The notes under the pieces were generated by a model. The model was given only the letters and a program-made list of their open reading frames with translations. It was not told where the DNA came from and made no database searches. A DNA stretch of 64,000 nucleotides from Apoda limacodes (lineage: Eukaryota > Arthropoda > Insecta > Lepidoptera > Limacodidae). Shown piece after piece: positions 43,567-54,639 of this stretch; the stretch's first letter is position 1; every line of letters starts with the position of its first letter. The stretch is from NCBI GenBank assembly GCA_946406115.1, contig OX291547.1:14017001-14081000 (forward strand). The letters are read 5' to 3'. The position numbers were made by a program, and so were the translations under genes.

Positions 43567-44837
43567 TTCTCAAATATGCGTGAAAAAAACAATTATATTT
43601 GTTTAATTTAAATATTCATTAAGGAAGTCTTTCGGGATAAGGTTTAGAGTCAGCATCTGATGTTCAGGCACACTCATTTATAGTTTCATATAACTGCTTT
43701 TAATATGTTTTTAATTAAGCACTTTTAGTTCAAATTTCCAAAGTTTATGGTAAACTTAATTACAAGTTAAGAAAATTTCTTCGGTACACGATTTCCTGTT
43801 GAATCGGAGAAGTTGGTAATAAAGTCCATTAGCAACAGATAAATCTGTTCAGTATTTTATCGGTTTCTTGGAAAATTCGAAGCAAAGTATCGCCCAGAAA
43901 CTTAACAAGTATTTTTTTTATGGAACCTTACTGTGCTCTGCGGTTTCACCCTCCTAATTTTATTTAACCACGTGGTTCTGGTACAAGACGATTTTTTCTA
44001 TTGATTCACTGAAATGTTGTTTTTAACCTTCATATTACATCTCCACTGTTATAGTACCGGCCTACCATTTTGGCCTCACCTCGGGTAATTTGGGTCATAA
44101 TCCACCACTTGGACACATTGCCACCCAGTACAGACTTTTGTCTTTTTTACTTACGTGTTTTTGGTGTCACCTTCGGTAACTCTTTCCACTGTAGCGTTGT
44201 GTCAGAGATTCGAAAATATTCGTATAATTTTAGCATTCAAGTTTGTCGTGGATTTGCCGTGGTTTCATTCTTGTATGGCAAAATTATCCTCTAAGACAAT
44301 TCCCACATACGTCTGTTGCTACATTTAGATGTTTTAAGCCCATTTTTCCTTAGCAAATAAATAGCATTGAGAAGTTTAAGGGTGGAAATTATGAGTATAC
44401 TGTTTTGTCTAATGGAAAGAACTCGGGTTCGATACAAATTAGACATGGATCAATAAACTTGCGGGCATCAGTTTTGGAAATTTCTTAATAAGTCAGTATT
44501 GAAGAGAGAATAGTATTTTGCTGTTTTATTTATTAACAACCAAGAACTTTTATGTGCAACTTTTACTCGAGTAGTTGCAATATACACAAATACATACATA
44601 CCAATTAAATTAGTAGTCATGTTATATATTATTACAAAAATATTATTTACGTTATATTGCTAATGTAAATAATATTATTGTTTATATTATACTGCCTGAC
44701 ATGCTTAATTTGTATTGATAATAAAATTGTATAGGCTGACTCTCGCTAGACGACACCCGCAATTTCTTTCCTAGGCAATCTTAAATTATCGTATATAAAA
44801 GCCAATAATTTTAAATATTTATATCGCAATTGCATCA
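43567..44837. other. Unassigned AT-rich DNA
   Basis: The stretch 44040-44340 is slightly less AT-rich, with a 74-codon plus frame and no domain. Nothing else. Confidence 0.45.
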
Positions 44838-44888
44838 AGCGGTGTGTAATCTTAATAATAAAATTCTTCATTAAGATTACACACCGCT
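44838..44888. repeat. Perfect 19-bp inverted repeat hairpin
   Basis: 'agcggtgtgtaatcttaat' (44838-44856) and its exact reverse complement (44870-44888) surround a 13-base loop. It could be a foldback remnant; a terminator or RNA function cannot be inferred. Confidence 0.9.
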
Positions 44889-45727
44889 AATTTTATAGAA
44901 ATTAAAATTAGTTGTAAGCAGTTTATTTGATGCCAAAATTCCAGTGAAATTCAATTTCATGTCTTTTTAAGTTTCCAAAGATTTTTTTTTTCTTACTGTT
45001 ATTGTTAATTTGATTATGGTATCAACAGCAAAAACATGACGTGTCGTTACCAGACAACGTACAAATGTGGCCGGCGGCGCACGGCGGGTCAGAGACGAAT
45101 CGCAAAAAATAAAAGCGACAGTAGATTAAGATTGTGTTGTATAGTATTATATAATCTGTGCTGTTGTTGTGTTTTTCTATGACAAAGATTGTATGCGTGT
45201 ATATTTGAATTGAACCTTTGATTGTAGTAGATATTTACTAGAAGAGTGGAGGGGAGAGTTTAAAAGCGGAAATGTATATTTGTGTAATTCGTCCATTTCT
45301 CTTGGTGCAAATTTTAGTCCTCGCTAACAAAATAAAATAAATGTCAAGTGACACATCCGTTAGCTTTTCTTAAATAAAAAACCAGGAATATGAAAAAGCT
45401 ACAAAACGGCTAACATTGACTGTGATAACTCTAAGTACTCTACCAGTATCTAACTTGAAATATTTAACGCGTATATAAATTTGCTTTATGAGCGTTAAGC
45501 TTAAATCGATAATGTTAATCTCAAATAGAGATCAATTTTCAGTGGTATAAATATATTATATAGGCGTGCAGCTTAGCGTAAAAAGCAGTTATATCACAGT
45601 TTAATTAAAAAAAAATATTAAAGTAATTTTCTAGTTTTATAGTTACTTAACATTTTCTGAAATAAATTATGTTCCTGCTGCTAGCTGATAAGGAGCTATG
45701 AATTAAAAATAGAAAAATGAGAGGTTC
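44889..45727. other. Unassigned AT-rich DNA
   Basis: A short GC-richer patch (45060-45100, 'ggccggcggcgcacggcggg') without a frame. No gene. Confidence 0.45.
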
Positions 45728-45850
45728 GGCCGTTTTTTTTCTTTAAGCGATGTTTAAACATGTATCTTGAAACAAATACAGTTATTTAATACTTAAAGAA
45801 TGTAGAAAGCCATGTTATTTTTTTCCAGTCTAAAACTTGCAATAGGACAG
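45728..45850 (+). repeat. Repeat family D, copy 2
   Basis: Matches 30047-30170 ('ctttaagcgatgtttaaaca' 'tgtatcttgaaacaaatac', 'gccatgttatttttt'). Confidence 0.7.
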
Positions 45851-46401
45851 TGGAAACGATTTTAAAAACGAGTAGAAAACTGCACATTCAAGGAGGGGGC
45901 AGCTTTAACGTCTTTTCATGTGACTTTGCTGACAACACAGAAAATCGCATTGAAAAACTGTTGACATTGTTATGAATTTGATATAGACATTAACAATTAT
46001 AGACTTTGACTTTAACTTTATTTGAACAAAAAACACTAAAAAGTTAAAATTAACCTTCATGGAACATTAAAGTAAGTGAATTATTCTCCTTGAAGTTGAA
46101 TGCCAAACACATTAAATGCATATATTTATTTTTTGGCATTTGACTTCAAGAAGAAAAAAACAGTTTGCTCAGTGTTTCAAGGTTACTTTGAAGGCGGTGT
46201 ATTTTTTTTAATTTTTAATGTCGGTACTTAGACAAACATATTAATGAAAAATTTTTAGGTGCTTTCGGAAATGAGTGATTGACATTTTAAAGGATCGCCT
46301 CCCAATGCGCGAGCAAAGCCCCTGGATATCGTTGCGAACGTTCATAGACTGCAGTGACAGCTTAACATAAGGCTCTTTGCTTATTTGATACCTTAAAAAT
46401 T
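45851..46401. other. Unassigned AT-rich DNA
   Basis: No supported feature. An imperfect inverted pair ('cttgaagttgaatgccaaac' near 46090 and 'ttttggcatttgacttcaag' near 46131) forms a short hairpin. Confidence 0.45.
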
Positions 46402-47075
46402 CGGCCAAGTGCGAGTTGGACACGCGCACCGAGGGTTCCGTACCTACCACCATTTATGTAATCTACGAACACAAAAAAAATATTTTTATACTTGAGTTGA
46501 TTGAATGAAAGGTAAATTGCGGTTTACGATTTATGAATTATGACGTATTGAAAAAAAAAATTCGGTCAAAGTTTGCATGATAATGTATATCATATATTTT
46601 TTTAGTTTTATCATTCTCCAACTTAAAAGTAACAAGGGGGGGGATACACATTTTACCACTTTGGAAGTGTCTCTCGCGCAAACTATTCAGTTTAGAAATA
46701 AATGATACTAGAAACCTCAATATCATTTTTGAAGACCTAGTCATAGATACCCCACAAGTATGGGTTTGGTAAAATAAAAATTTTGAGTTTCAGCTCTAAG
46801 TATGGGTAATCCCAAAAATAAATTTGTTTTTTTTTTTCCTATTTTTGTGTGGAAATCTTAATGCGGTTCACAGAAGCTACTCAGTAAAACTAAAAAAGCG
46901 TAATCATTTAACGCATTATTTTACTGTAATTATCAATATAAATATATACTTTCATACAAGAAATACGATTCGTTGTTTTTGCTTTATCGTAAAAACAGAA
47001 ATCCATACAAACTTCAAACTTGCAGTGAAAAATAGTGTGAACTCTAAAGAATAAAAACAAATAATAAAAACAAAA
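46402..47075 (+). mobile_element. Long-form 'cggccaagtgcgag' repeat, tandem copy 1
   Basis: It starts 'cggccaagtgcgagttggac' and passes 'gattgaatgaaaggtaaatt' 'gcggtttacgattta', 'attttaccactttggaagtg' 'tctctcgcgcaaactatt' and 'cttaatgcggttcacagaag'. It ends 'aaatagtgtgaactctaaag'. The next copy starts within about 35 bases. No coding. Confidence 0.85.
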
Positions 47076-47830
47076 TCGGCCAAGTGCGAGTCGGACTCGC
47101 ACACGAAGGGTTCCGTATAATTATCTATAATTTTTTTTTTTTATTTTTATTTTTATATTTGATTTGATTGAATGAAAGTTAGATTGCGGTTTACGATTTA
47201 TGACGTATTAAAAAAAAAACTACTTACTAGATCTCGTTCAAACCAATTTTCGGTGGAATTTTGCATGGTAATTTACATCATATATATTTTTTTTGTTTTA
47301 TCGTTCTCTTATTTAAGATGTTACAGGGGGAAGCACCCACATTTTACCACTTTGGAAGTGTCTCTCGCGCAAACTATTCAATTAAGAAAAAAATTATATT
47401 TAAAACCTCAATATCATTTTTGAAGACCTATCCATAGATACCACACGTATGGGTTTGATGAAAAAAAATTATTGAGTTTCAATACTAAGTATGGGGAACC
47501 CCCAAAATTTATTGTTCTTTTTCTAATTTTGTGTGAAAATCTTAATGCGGTTCACAGAATACATCTACTTATCAAGCTTCAACAGCATAGTTCTTATAAT
47601 TTCAGAAAAAAGTGGCTGTGACATACATGAACCGAAGCCATTGCCATTTTAAATTACCATACAACAACGCCATCTAGCAATAGTATCAAGAGACACAGTA
47701 ACACATTTGTTTGGGGAGTATTCATACAAGAAACACATTTTCGTTGTTTTTGTTCTATCGTAAAAACAGGATTACATACAAACTCCAAACTTGCAATGAA
47801 AAATAGTGTGAACTCTAAAGTATAACAAAA
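47076..47830 (+). mobile_element. Long-form 'cggccaagtgcgag' repeat, tandem copy 2
   Basis: Collinear with 46402-47075 at an offset of about 674. It carries an extra ~80-bp segment after 'cggttcacagaa' that includes 'caacgccatctagcaatag'. The ends are the same. Confidence 0.85.
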
Positions 47831-47884
47831 AAAGGTTAGTATTGAGAGAAACAGTTATACATTTGTTTGTTGGAAACAATATTC

Positions 47885-47932
47885 AAAGTTAAGCAACGTC
47901 GGACTTGGTCAGTATTTGGATGAGTGACCGCT
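47885..47932 (+). ncRNA. 5S-rRNA-like fragment (pseudogene or SINE part)
   Basis: 'aagttaagcaacgtcggact' 'tggtcagtatttggatgagt' 'gaccgct' follows the internal control region of animal 5S rRNA (box A 'ttaagca.cgtcggg', box C 'ggatgggtgaccgc'). The 5' ~50 bases and the 3' end of a 5S gene are missing. It is followed by a T run. It therefore looks like a 5S-derived promoter remnant rather than a working gene. Confidence 0.72.
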
Positions 47933-47952
47933 CAGCGGCACCCTTTTTTTTT

Positions 47953-48031
47953 ATTTGTGTTTGTAAATTACGCAAATGGTGGTAGGTAAGTAACCATCGG
48001 TGCACGAATCAACTCCCATTTGGCCGATTTT
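47953..48031 (-). repeat. End fragment of the 'cggccaagtgcgag' repeat, reverse
   Basis: The minus strand reads 'cggccaaatgggagttgatt' 'cgtgcaccgatggttactta' 'cctaccaccatttgcgtaat', matching the start of 46402-47075 ('...gcgcaccgagggttccgtac' 'ctaccaccatttatgtaat'). Confidence 0.72.
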
Positions 48032-48079
48032 TTTTATCGTATTGAGTTTAAATTTATCTTATCTTTATCGATTAGATTT

Positions 48080-48480
48080 TTATGTTTTTCGAACGGGACT
48101 CACTCGTTATATTCATCCTATCAACATGCCCAAACCAACTTAACACACTTTTCTTAATTTTCGTCACCACACTTTCTTACCGTAACGCTCCCTTATCATA
48201 CTATTTCCGCTTCTGACATTTGTGGCCAAGCCGCACACTTCCTAATGCTCTCACTTCCATACATCAGTATTGTAATTGGAATTAAATCACATTCAGATCT
48301 TATCTCGTAGAATACTGTCTTAGCTTTCCATAGGCTCGCTTAGTGACTGCGCTTGCCTGACGTTTACAGTTTTGGACTTCTGTTACAGCACTTATCACCG
48401 CGTTTTGCTTAAGCCTACATCTTACTTTCTACTAGTCTATTCTTACTCAATAACACTGCAATGGAGCACCTAATTAAGCA
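48080..48480 (-). pseudogene. Decayed LINE C-terminus ('SWFGHVDRMN')
   Basis: The minus strand reads 'LSWFGHVDRMNITSESRSKN' (about 48150-48090). Upstream (higher coordinates) are scattered pieces such as 'VISAVTEVQNCKRQASAVTK' and 'ALGSVRLGHK'. The pattern '..LRSxxGV......LRWFGHVxRM.' is the C-terminal end of RTE-like LINE proteins. Stops and frameshifts are frequent. No polymerase core remains and it is inactive. The exact clade is uncertain. Confidence 0.62.
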
Positions 48481-49000
48481 TAAATTTGGGATAGACCTGT
48501 GACAGACGGCTTGATGTAAAGTAGTCACCGTAGACTATGAACACTTGCAGCACCAGAGGAATTCCTCGCACATTGCCTACCCTTTAAAAATCTAATCACT
48601 AAGTACTTTCTTGAAGAACCTCACACTGTTGTTCCTATAGGACAAACCTTGGCAAATAGCTCATTCCACAACCTCAGCGTTTATGAGAGAAAGTTCCTCA
48701 GAAACTTTACGTGACCATTTATTTACCTAAAGCGGAGTTTCATAATATTAATTACTACCAATTAATTTTAGAGCAACAAGTGAAGAGTAAACATAAGTTA
48801 ATAGAAACAAAATCGTTTAGACCAAGCGCGGCCCGGGCGTGTCAGCTAATGGAAGTTCTTTGTACTGTCAATTCGAGCGGACCAACTGTTTCAACTCGAA
48901 ATCGGATTACCTACACAACGCAGGAAATTCTACATCAAATAGACGATATTTTACTACTAGTAGTCTATAATATCCATATAGTAATGATATAATAATGCTC
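48481..49000. other. Unassigned DNA
   Basis: A 93-codon plus frame (48711-48992) shows no domain and no coding signature that I can support. Confidence 0.4.
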
Positions 49001-49004
49001 CCTC

Positions 49005-49245
49005 GCAGCCTAGGTAGTTGGTAGTGAGGCCAGCTGCTGTGCAGACGCTGTGGGTTCGATTTCCGCACTGGACAAACAATGATGTCATAATATAAACTTT
49101 GTGTTCATCTTGAGTGGGGGTGTATTTATGTATGTATTTACAAAAACAGTAATATTTATGTCTTTGTATCCGTTGTTTGGTACCCGTAACACAAGCTTTG
49201 CTTACTTTGGGGCCAGACGGCGCTGTTTGTAATGTCCAAAAATAT
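49005..49245 (+). mobile_element. tRNA-derived SINE (family 1)
   Basis: tRNA-like head with 'ctaggtagttggtagtgagg' (box A region) and 'gggttcgatttccgc' (box B, ~49052-49066). It is followed by 'ttgagtgggggtgtatttat', 'tttgtatccgttgtttggta' and 'ggggccagacggcgctgttt' 'gtaatgt'. Same order as 54401-54635. RNA polymerase III would transcribe it from the internal promoter; it needs a partner LINE. Confidence 0.82.
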
Positions 49246-49256
49246 GTAAAATATTT

Positions 49257-49480
49257 ATATTATAAATATAAATGCGAAAGTAACTCTGTCTGTTACCTAT
49301 TCACGCTTAACCGCTGTACCGAATAAGATGGAATTTGGCATGGAGATATTTTGACCCCGGGAAAGGAAATAGGCTACTTAAGTCGGTTTTTTTTCTATAA
49401 TTAAGAAGTTACTGTTGAAATCCTACACCGCTAACCGAATTGAGGGCGGGCGGAACCGCGGACAAAAGTCAAGTATTATT
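49257..49480 (+). mobile_element. Helitron-like repeat
   Basis: 'tattataaatataaatgcga' 'aag', 'cacgcttaaccgctgtaccg', 'ggaatttggcatggagatat' 'tttgaccccgggaaaggaaa' and 'ttgagggcgggcggaaccgc' 'gg' form the usual series. The terminal CTAG has decayed to CAAG. It abuts the SINE at 49005-49245. Confidence 0.7.
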
Positions 49481-49620
49481 TTATTTACAAATATCAATAT
49501 TGCTAGCTATTGAATAATGGAATTTAATTTATTTAATATTTTTACAACTAGATACAAGTGGTGATAGATATAAAATCCATATTTAAAATTATTGTAGAGT
49601 TTTTTAGCTTAAAGTTCTTT

Positions 49621-50027
49621 TTAGGGTTCCGTATCCAAACGGTAAAAAACGGGACCCTATTAATAAGACTCCGCTGTTCGTCCTTCTGTCACCAGGCTGT
49701 ATCTCATAAACCGTGATAGTAAAGCAGTTGAAATTTTCACAGATGATGTATTTCTGTTGCTGCTATTACAACAAATACTAAGAAATAGAATAAAATAAAT
49801 ATTTAAGGGGGCTCCCATATAAAAAAGGTGTTTTTTTTTGCTTGCTATTGATAACGGCAACAGGTAGACGCTTGAAATATTTATAGAATATTTAGTTATA
49901 TATTAATTTTAAAAATAAATAATCCCCCCCCCCCCATACAACAAATGTGATTTTTTACCGTTTTTATAGAAAATGGTACGGAACCCTTCGTGCACGAGTC
50001 CAACTCGCACTTGGCCGATTTTTGTAT
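49621..50027 (-). mobile_element. 'cggccaagtgcgagtcgg' repeat, full copy, reverse
   Basis: On plus it runs from 'agggttccgtatccaaacgg' to 'cgtgcacgagtccaactcgc' 'acttggccg'. It mirrors 41285-41717, including 'caccaggctgtatctcataa' 'accgtgatag' and the 'ataacggcaacaggtagacg' block. It holds a C(13) run near 49923. The 66-codon minus frame is chance. Confidence 0.82.
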
Positions 50028-50234
50028 TCGGTTTTTAAAATGGCCTTTATCGTATGAGTTTTGAGTGAAATTAAATCAAATATGATTTCAATTAAATTTG
50101 TTACTGACGATAAGCTATACGCTTCTAATTACTCTTTTAAGAATAAATATTTAAATCAATAGAAGGTGAGAAAAAACGGCTAAAACTCTACAGCAGTCGC
50201 TTTCTTGCCGACAACGATAACCTCCTAAAAGGTT

Positions 50235-50610
50235 TTTGCCGCGTGACTCTGTTGGTGTTGGTAGTAGCCCAGGGGTTTCGATTTCACCTTGTGTCCTGAG
50301 TGGCGGAGGTTCAAATCCGGCTTGTACCAATGAGTTTCTCTTAATTACTCAAGTACATCGATTATTTACATCACTGGCTTTCGGTGAAAGAAAACATCGT
50401 GAGGAAACCTGCATACGGTCAAAGAGATTAAAGACGTATGTGAAGTCAGCAATCCGCTTTGGGCCCGCGTGTGGACAATGTCCCAAATCACCCTTTGTGT
50501 GGGTTGGCCGTGCCCCAACAGTAGAGAAATATGAGCTGATGAGAGTAGCACATAATTGAATTAGAGATTGCCTGCCGAACCGGGGGCCCGGATTCAATTA
50601 CTGCTCATGA
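50235..50610 (+). mobile_element. tRNA-derived SINE (family 2)
   Basis: Box B 'ggaggttcaaatccgg' (50305-50320). Then the core 'ttcggtgaaagaaaacatcg' 'tgaggaaacctgcatac', then 'gaagtcagcaatccgctttg' 'ggcccgcgtg', 'aacagtagagaaatatgagc' 'tgatga'. This is the classic lepidopteran SINE layout. The 107-codon frame across it is chance. Partial copies are at 15440-15500 and 52688-52873. Confidence 0.82.
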
Positions 50611-50659
50611 TAAACATTTAAGTATGTGACAAACTTTTGTGTTTGGTTCAAGTCTGATA

Positions 50660-50755
50660 TTGTTAGCATAATGCTTATGAAAAAAGTAGGTACATAAGTA
50701 TTTGTATCCGTTGTGGAATACCCATAAACTTTGCTTAGTTTGAGACCAGAGAATT
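50660..50755 (+). mobile_element. SINE family 1, 3' fragment
   Basis: 'gtatttgtatccgttgtgga' 'atacccataaactttgctta' 'gtttgagaccag' matches the 3' part of 49005-49245. Confidence 0.65.
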
Positions 50756-52687
50756 TTTAAGATTTTTTTTTATGGGGCAAAAAATGTAGTAACCGTTTTA
50801 TCTTTTTTTTAAAAAAATTTAGGCTTCTGAAGTCGTTAATAAAGTGTGCCCGTCCATCCGTCCTAATATTTCAATTCTGTGATCTAAAATATGATAAAAT
50901 TAAGATACTCGTAGTAGCACTTTATTAAATAATTTAACAAAATAAAAATACGTTCAACAAAAATTATTCCAAAAATATACCGACGTCATTTTAAGTACAA
51001 GGGATAAAAGTAGTAATAAATCGAAATATAACATTAGAACATTTTTCATGCAGAAGTTTTGATGACGGCTATGACTTGACATAAAATGAATGAAGTTTAA
51101 AAATGTGTCTGTGTGTTTAATTAAATACCTTAATCTACTGTATCTACTAGTGAAGCTTTAAGCAAGCTCTCTATTTTTTTAGATTTTTGTGAATACTAGA
51201 AATATCCGATTATAATTACTTTTTGATTTCCCCTCGTATATTAATAAAAATCCTTTACAACTTACAATATTTGTAAGTTGAATGTTATACAACTTATATA
51301 ACTTATATATGACCAAAATACAAAAAGTACATTGTCAGTACTGTGACTGTGACTGTGACATGCACAGAAGTAGCCATAAAAATTAGAATCAAATTGCCGC
51401 TGGGCATACTTTTACTAAAACCGTCTGAAGTACACTTGACAAGGGAATACGATTTGCGGAATCACGTTATTTCGGGTTGATACATTTTATTTGAAGATTA
51501 ACTATTGGATATGTTACGATAAAATTCAGAGCATCTAATATGTAGTAATCCTAATTTCATTAATTTTCCGAGTATTTATTTTTACGGTTACATCTTGTGC
51601 AAAATCGCTTAACCGAGCAAGTGTAAGTCCATCTTACGCAATTAGTGTTGCGTACATGTTGCCAGTTTGGTACAATATGACAATAACTAGCCGCAAAACA
51701 AACTTCTACTTTTACCATTGGGTTATATAGATGAAACACCACACTGCTGTCTCACAATTTAATTGTGGTGTATGGGCCACACGCTTCTTAGTCACTGGCT
51801 GGTAAAGGCCTGAGTTGCACGTATTTCATCAAGTAACTAGTATTTATCTAACGTGATGTTTGTTAATAGCGTTTCCTCTAGTAAAATCGTGACAGCTCAA
51901 TAAAATTTTCGTTAAATCTACACTTTTTAAAGTTCTATTACTAAAAGACTAAACGGAGCCCTATAAGTATTTGAAACTCCAATCTCTCACGATCAGTTTG
52001 TATATGTATGTCAAAGTATGTTACAAATAGCTCGTAACGGAATAAATTATTTATTATTTTTTTTTAATAGAAAGTAATAAGTAGATTTTACTCTAGTATC
52101 TGGCTAGCGTTTGGTGGACGGGGTAAAACCTGCAGTGATATTTTCTAAGCGCAAACATCATTACAACCTTGACTTCTTCGTTGTAATTCGCTTACATATT
52201 CCCTAGCGCTTTGTCAGCGCTAGCGCTGCAACGATGCGAACGGCGTGAGTTGGAACTACATTTTGACATTTTGACACGTACCAAGGTGTCTTTATACGTG
52301 AATGCGTCTTAAATTGCTTCCATAATGGAAGGCAATTCAGAAAAGTGATGATTACAAAATCAGGGCATACAGTTTGGTGTTGCAGCAACATATCTGAATC
52401 AAAAATTGAATTACACAACTCGAAAGCTAAATATTATTATTTCAAAGAATTCGTTTTGTTGATTGAGGACTGTGACGCAACGCGCGCGACAGAGGGCGAA
52501 ATGCCGCCATTTTGAGTATATTTCGCTGCATCTTATAATAATCTGGGGCGCATAAAATATTACCCGTTACGTAATCGTATTTATGTAAAATACACAGCCG
52601 TGTCTACGACACAGGCACATCCCATTTTTTCCCCCTTTTTTTCTAAATTCTTAAATATAACAATATACATTTACGTTAACTTTCCAC
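50756..52687. other. Unassigned AT-rich DNA
   Basis: A (gtgact)3 run near 51345. Near 52470-52520, 'gcgcgcgacagagggcgaaa' 'tgccgccattttgag' is a GC-richer, promoter-like patch without a tied gene. No coding support. Confidence 0.4.
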
Positions 52688-52873
52688 CAATGGCTTTTTG
52701 GTCAATGAAAACATCTTGATTACACAATTAAGTATGTTTATGCCAAAACATATGTGTATTAAGATTGATTGATAGTGTAAAGTCCAAAATTTGCCCTGGG
52801 CCCGCTCAATGGACTACGGTCCAAATTACCCTTGCTTAACATGAAGGTAGGATACTGACCCAACAGTGGGACG
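52688..52873 (+). mobile_element. Decayed SINE family 2, 3' part
   Basis: 'ggctttttggtcaatgaaaa' 'catcttgatta', 'ccctgggcccgctcaatgga' and 'ctgacccaacagtgggacgt' follow the order of 50380-50530. Confidence 0.68.
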
Positions 52874-52874
52874 T

Positions 52875-53133
52875 AAAAAGTGATAACACACATGAACACA
52901 CAGATAAAAAAAAAAAAGTAAAATGAATAGATCCGATATTTTAATTTCTAAATTCAGTAAATAAAACCAAAATTGTTTAATTCAACTAAAAATGTTATTA
53001 GCAAAAAAGTGATAACATACATGAACACACAGATAAAAAATAAATAAAATAAGATAAATAGATCCGATATTTTAATTTCGAAATTCAGTAAATAAAACCA
53101 AAATTGTTAAATTCAACTAAACATTTTATGAGC
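52875..53133 (+). repeat. Tandem duplication, ~129-bp unit
   Basis: Two copies of 'aaaaagtgataacacacatg' to 'aaaattgtttaattcaacta' 'aa..tttta' (52875-53003 and 53004-53133) differ at about ten places. The first abuts the SINE tail. Confidence 0.9.
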
Positions 53134-54400
53134 AAAGGATAAAAATATAAAAAAGGTTTAAAAAACGTATCTCTCATCTTAATTATATTTTAATATCAAT
53201 TCACTCTTTAAATCTGTTTTAACATAAAATTTCAAAAAATTATATTCATCGTTAGTTCTCTTTATTACTTAGATAAGTATAACGCAATAAATTTATTTAT
53301 CTTAGAAACAAAAATGCACCATTTAGGTACAGCCTATGGTCTTAAAAGTTATAATAGGAAAGGCACTTAGTCGTGTCAAGCTTTTAAAGGGCTCATTAAT
53401 TTCACTTTGTGCAGTAAATTAACACATAAAATCGTTTAAGTCAAGATTTAATTACAGCCGAGGTGAATAAAGTACCTTTAAACGTAAGATATTAATTCTT
53501 TTGAAATTATCTCTTGTTTATCTTTTAATGAGAAGATAGTATCTAAATTATAAAATTAATTATGTATATGGCCGTAATATTCTAAATTAAGGTATGTTTA
53601 AGGTACTTAAAATTCTGGTTTACATACGATTCAATTAGATATGTTATTAGATATAAAACAAAAAAATATACCATCACCACTTTTTAATTTCGTAACCGAT
53701 AAGATTAAATGACCATCATAGAGCGGACTGAAAATCGAAATTGGAAAAGTGATGTTTGACAGATACATGTGCTTTTTACTATAAGGCAGTAAGGTTGTAC
53801 TTTTGCAATGCTTATTCAATACAGTTGGGTTCGAGAGTAGGTAAAGGGCCATTGGCCAAAAGTCGAGCTATCTAAAACGTAAGTTTTCAAACTGCTCTGA
53901 AATGTTATGTTCTTTGTAATGTACAGTTATACTTAGAGGCTGGCTCTATGGCGCTTTGTTAGTAGCCTATTTAATCCACTTGATAATGAGTTTTAATGGT
54001 AAAAATCTGGGCACCCCTTTTTTACCTAAATCAATACGTCCACACGTGAATAAAAAAATAAATGAAAAACTTGAGTACGGCACTGGTTTACGTTTCCTTG
54101 ATTGCAATACGGATACGTGAGCTTGTCAATTTTGTGAGTCTCGACATTTCATGTCCTATCTGATGGATAGACACGTCATTGGCACAACCCTGTGTCCATG
54201 TCAGCAGTGGCCGGTTGGCCAATATCAGATCACATTCAATTTCCGTTTTCAATATCATCACGAACTATCTAGTACAATTTCGCTCAATCAACTCTGTGAC
54301 GTAAAATTTTACGTTTTTACTTGATACAGTGTTTAGGCACTTTTTAGCACATATTTACTTGATAATGCCATAAGAATAACTATAATATTTTTTTTATATT
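53134..54400. other. Unassigned AT-rich DNA
   Basis: No supported feature. Confidence 0.5.
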
Positions 54401-54635
54401 TGTTGGCTCCGTGGCTCAGTGGGTAATTACCTGACTGCTGAATCGAGAGCCGTGGGTTTGATACCCGCACAAGACAAACATTTATTATTTGTGTTTGTCT
54501 TGAGACGGGGTGTTTTCTATGTATCATTCATATATATCTGTCTGTTATATCTGTTGTCTGGTATCCAAATGGTCAGGTGTCTTTGCTTAGTTTGGCTCCA
54601 GACGGCGCTGTGTGTAATGTTAAAAAAAAATTGTT
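54401..54635 (+). mobile_element. tRNA-derived SINE (family 1), best copy
   Basis: The head 'ggctccgtggctcagtgggt' 'aa' has a clear box A (54411-54423). 'gtgggtttgatacccgcac' (54453-54470) is box B with the tRNA-like spacing. The body is 'gtgtttgtcttgagacgggg' 'tgttttct', 'ctgttgtctggtatccaaat' and 'tttggctccagacggcgctg' 'tgtgtaatgt', then an A run. No acceptor-stem closure, so it is not a tRNA gene. Confidence 0.85.
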
Positions 54636-54639
54636 ATAA

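Noticed and set aside
47885..47932. A working 5S rRNA gene
   Set aside because: Only about 48 of ~120 bases are present, without the 5' half or the normal 3' end.
49923..49935. C(13) run as a biological signal
   Set aside because: A homopolymer inside a repeat copy, more likely slippage or sequencing noise.
50236..50597. 107-codon plus and 82-codon minus frames as proteins
   Set aside because: They lie on a SINE, whose moderately GC-rich body gives long chance frames on both strands.
52470..52520. Promoter with a 'gccgccatttt' factor site
   Set aside because: A single short motif with no associated transcript or exon is not enough.
54401..54472. A functional tRNA gene
   Set aside because: Box A and B are present but no acceptor stem closes, and the sequence continues as a SINE body found elsewhere.
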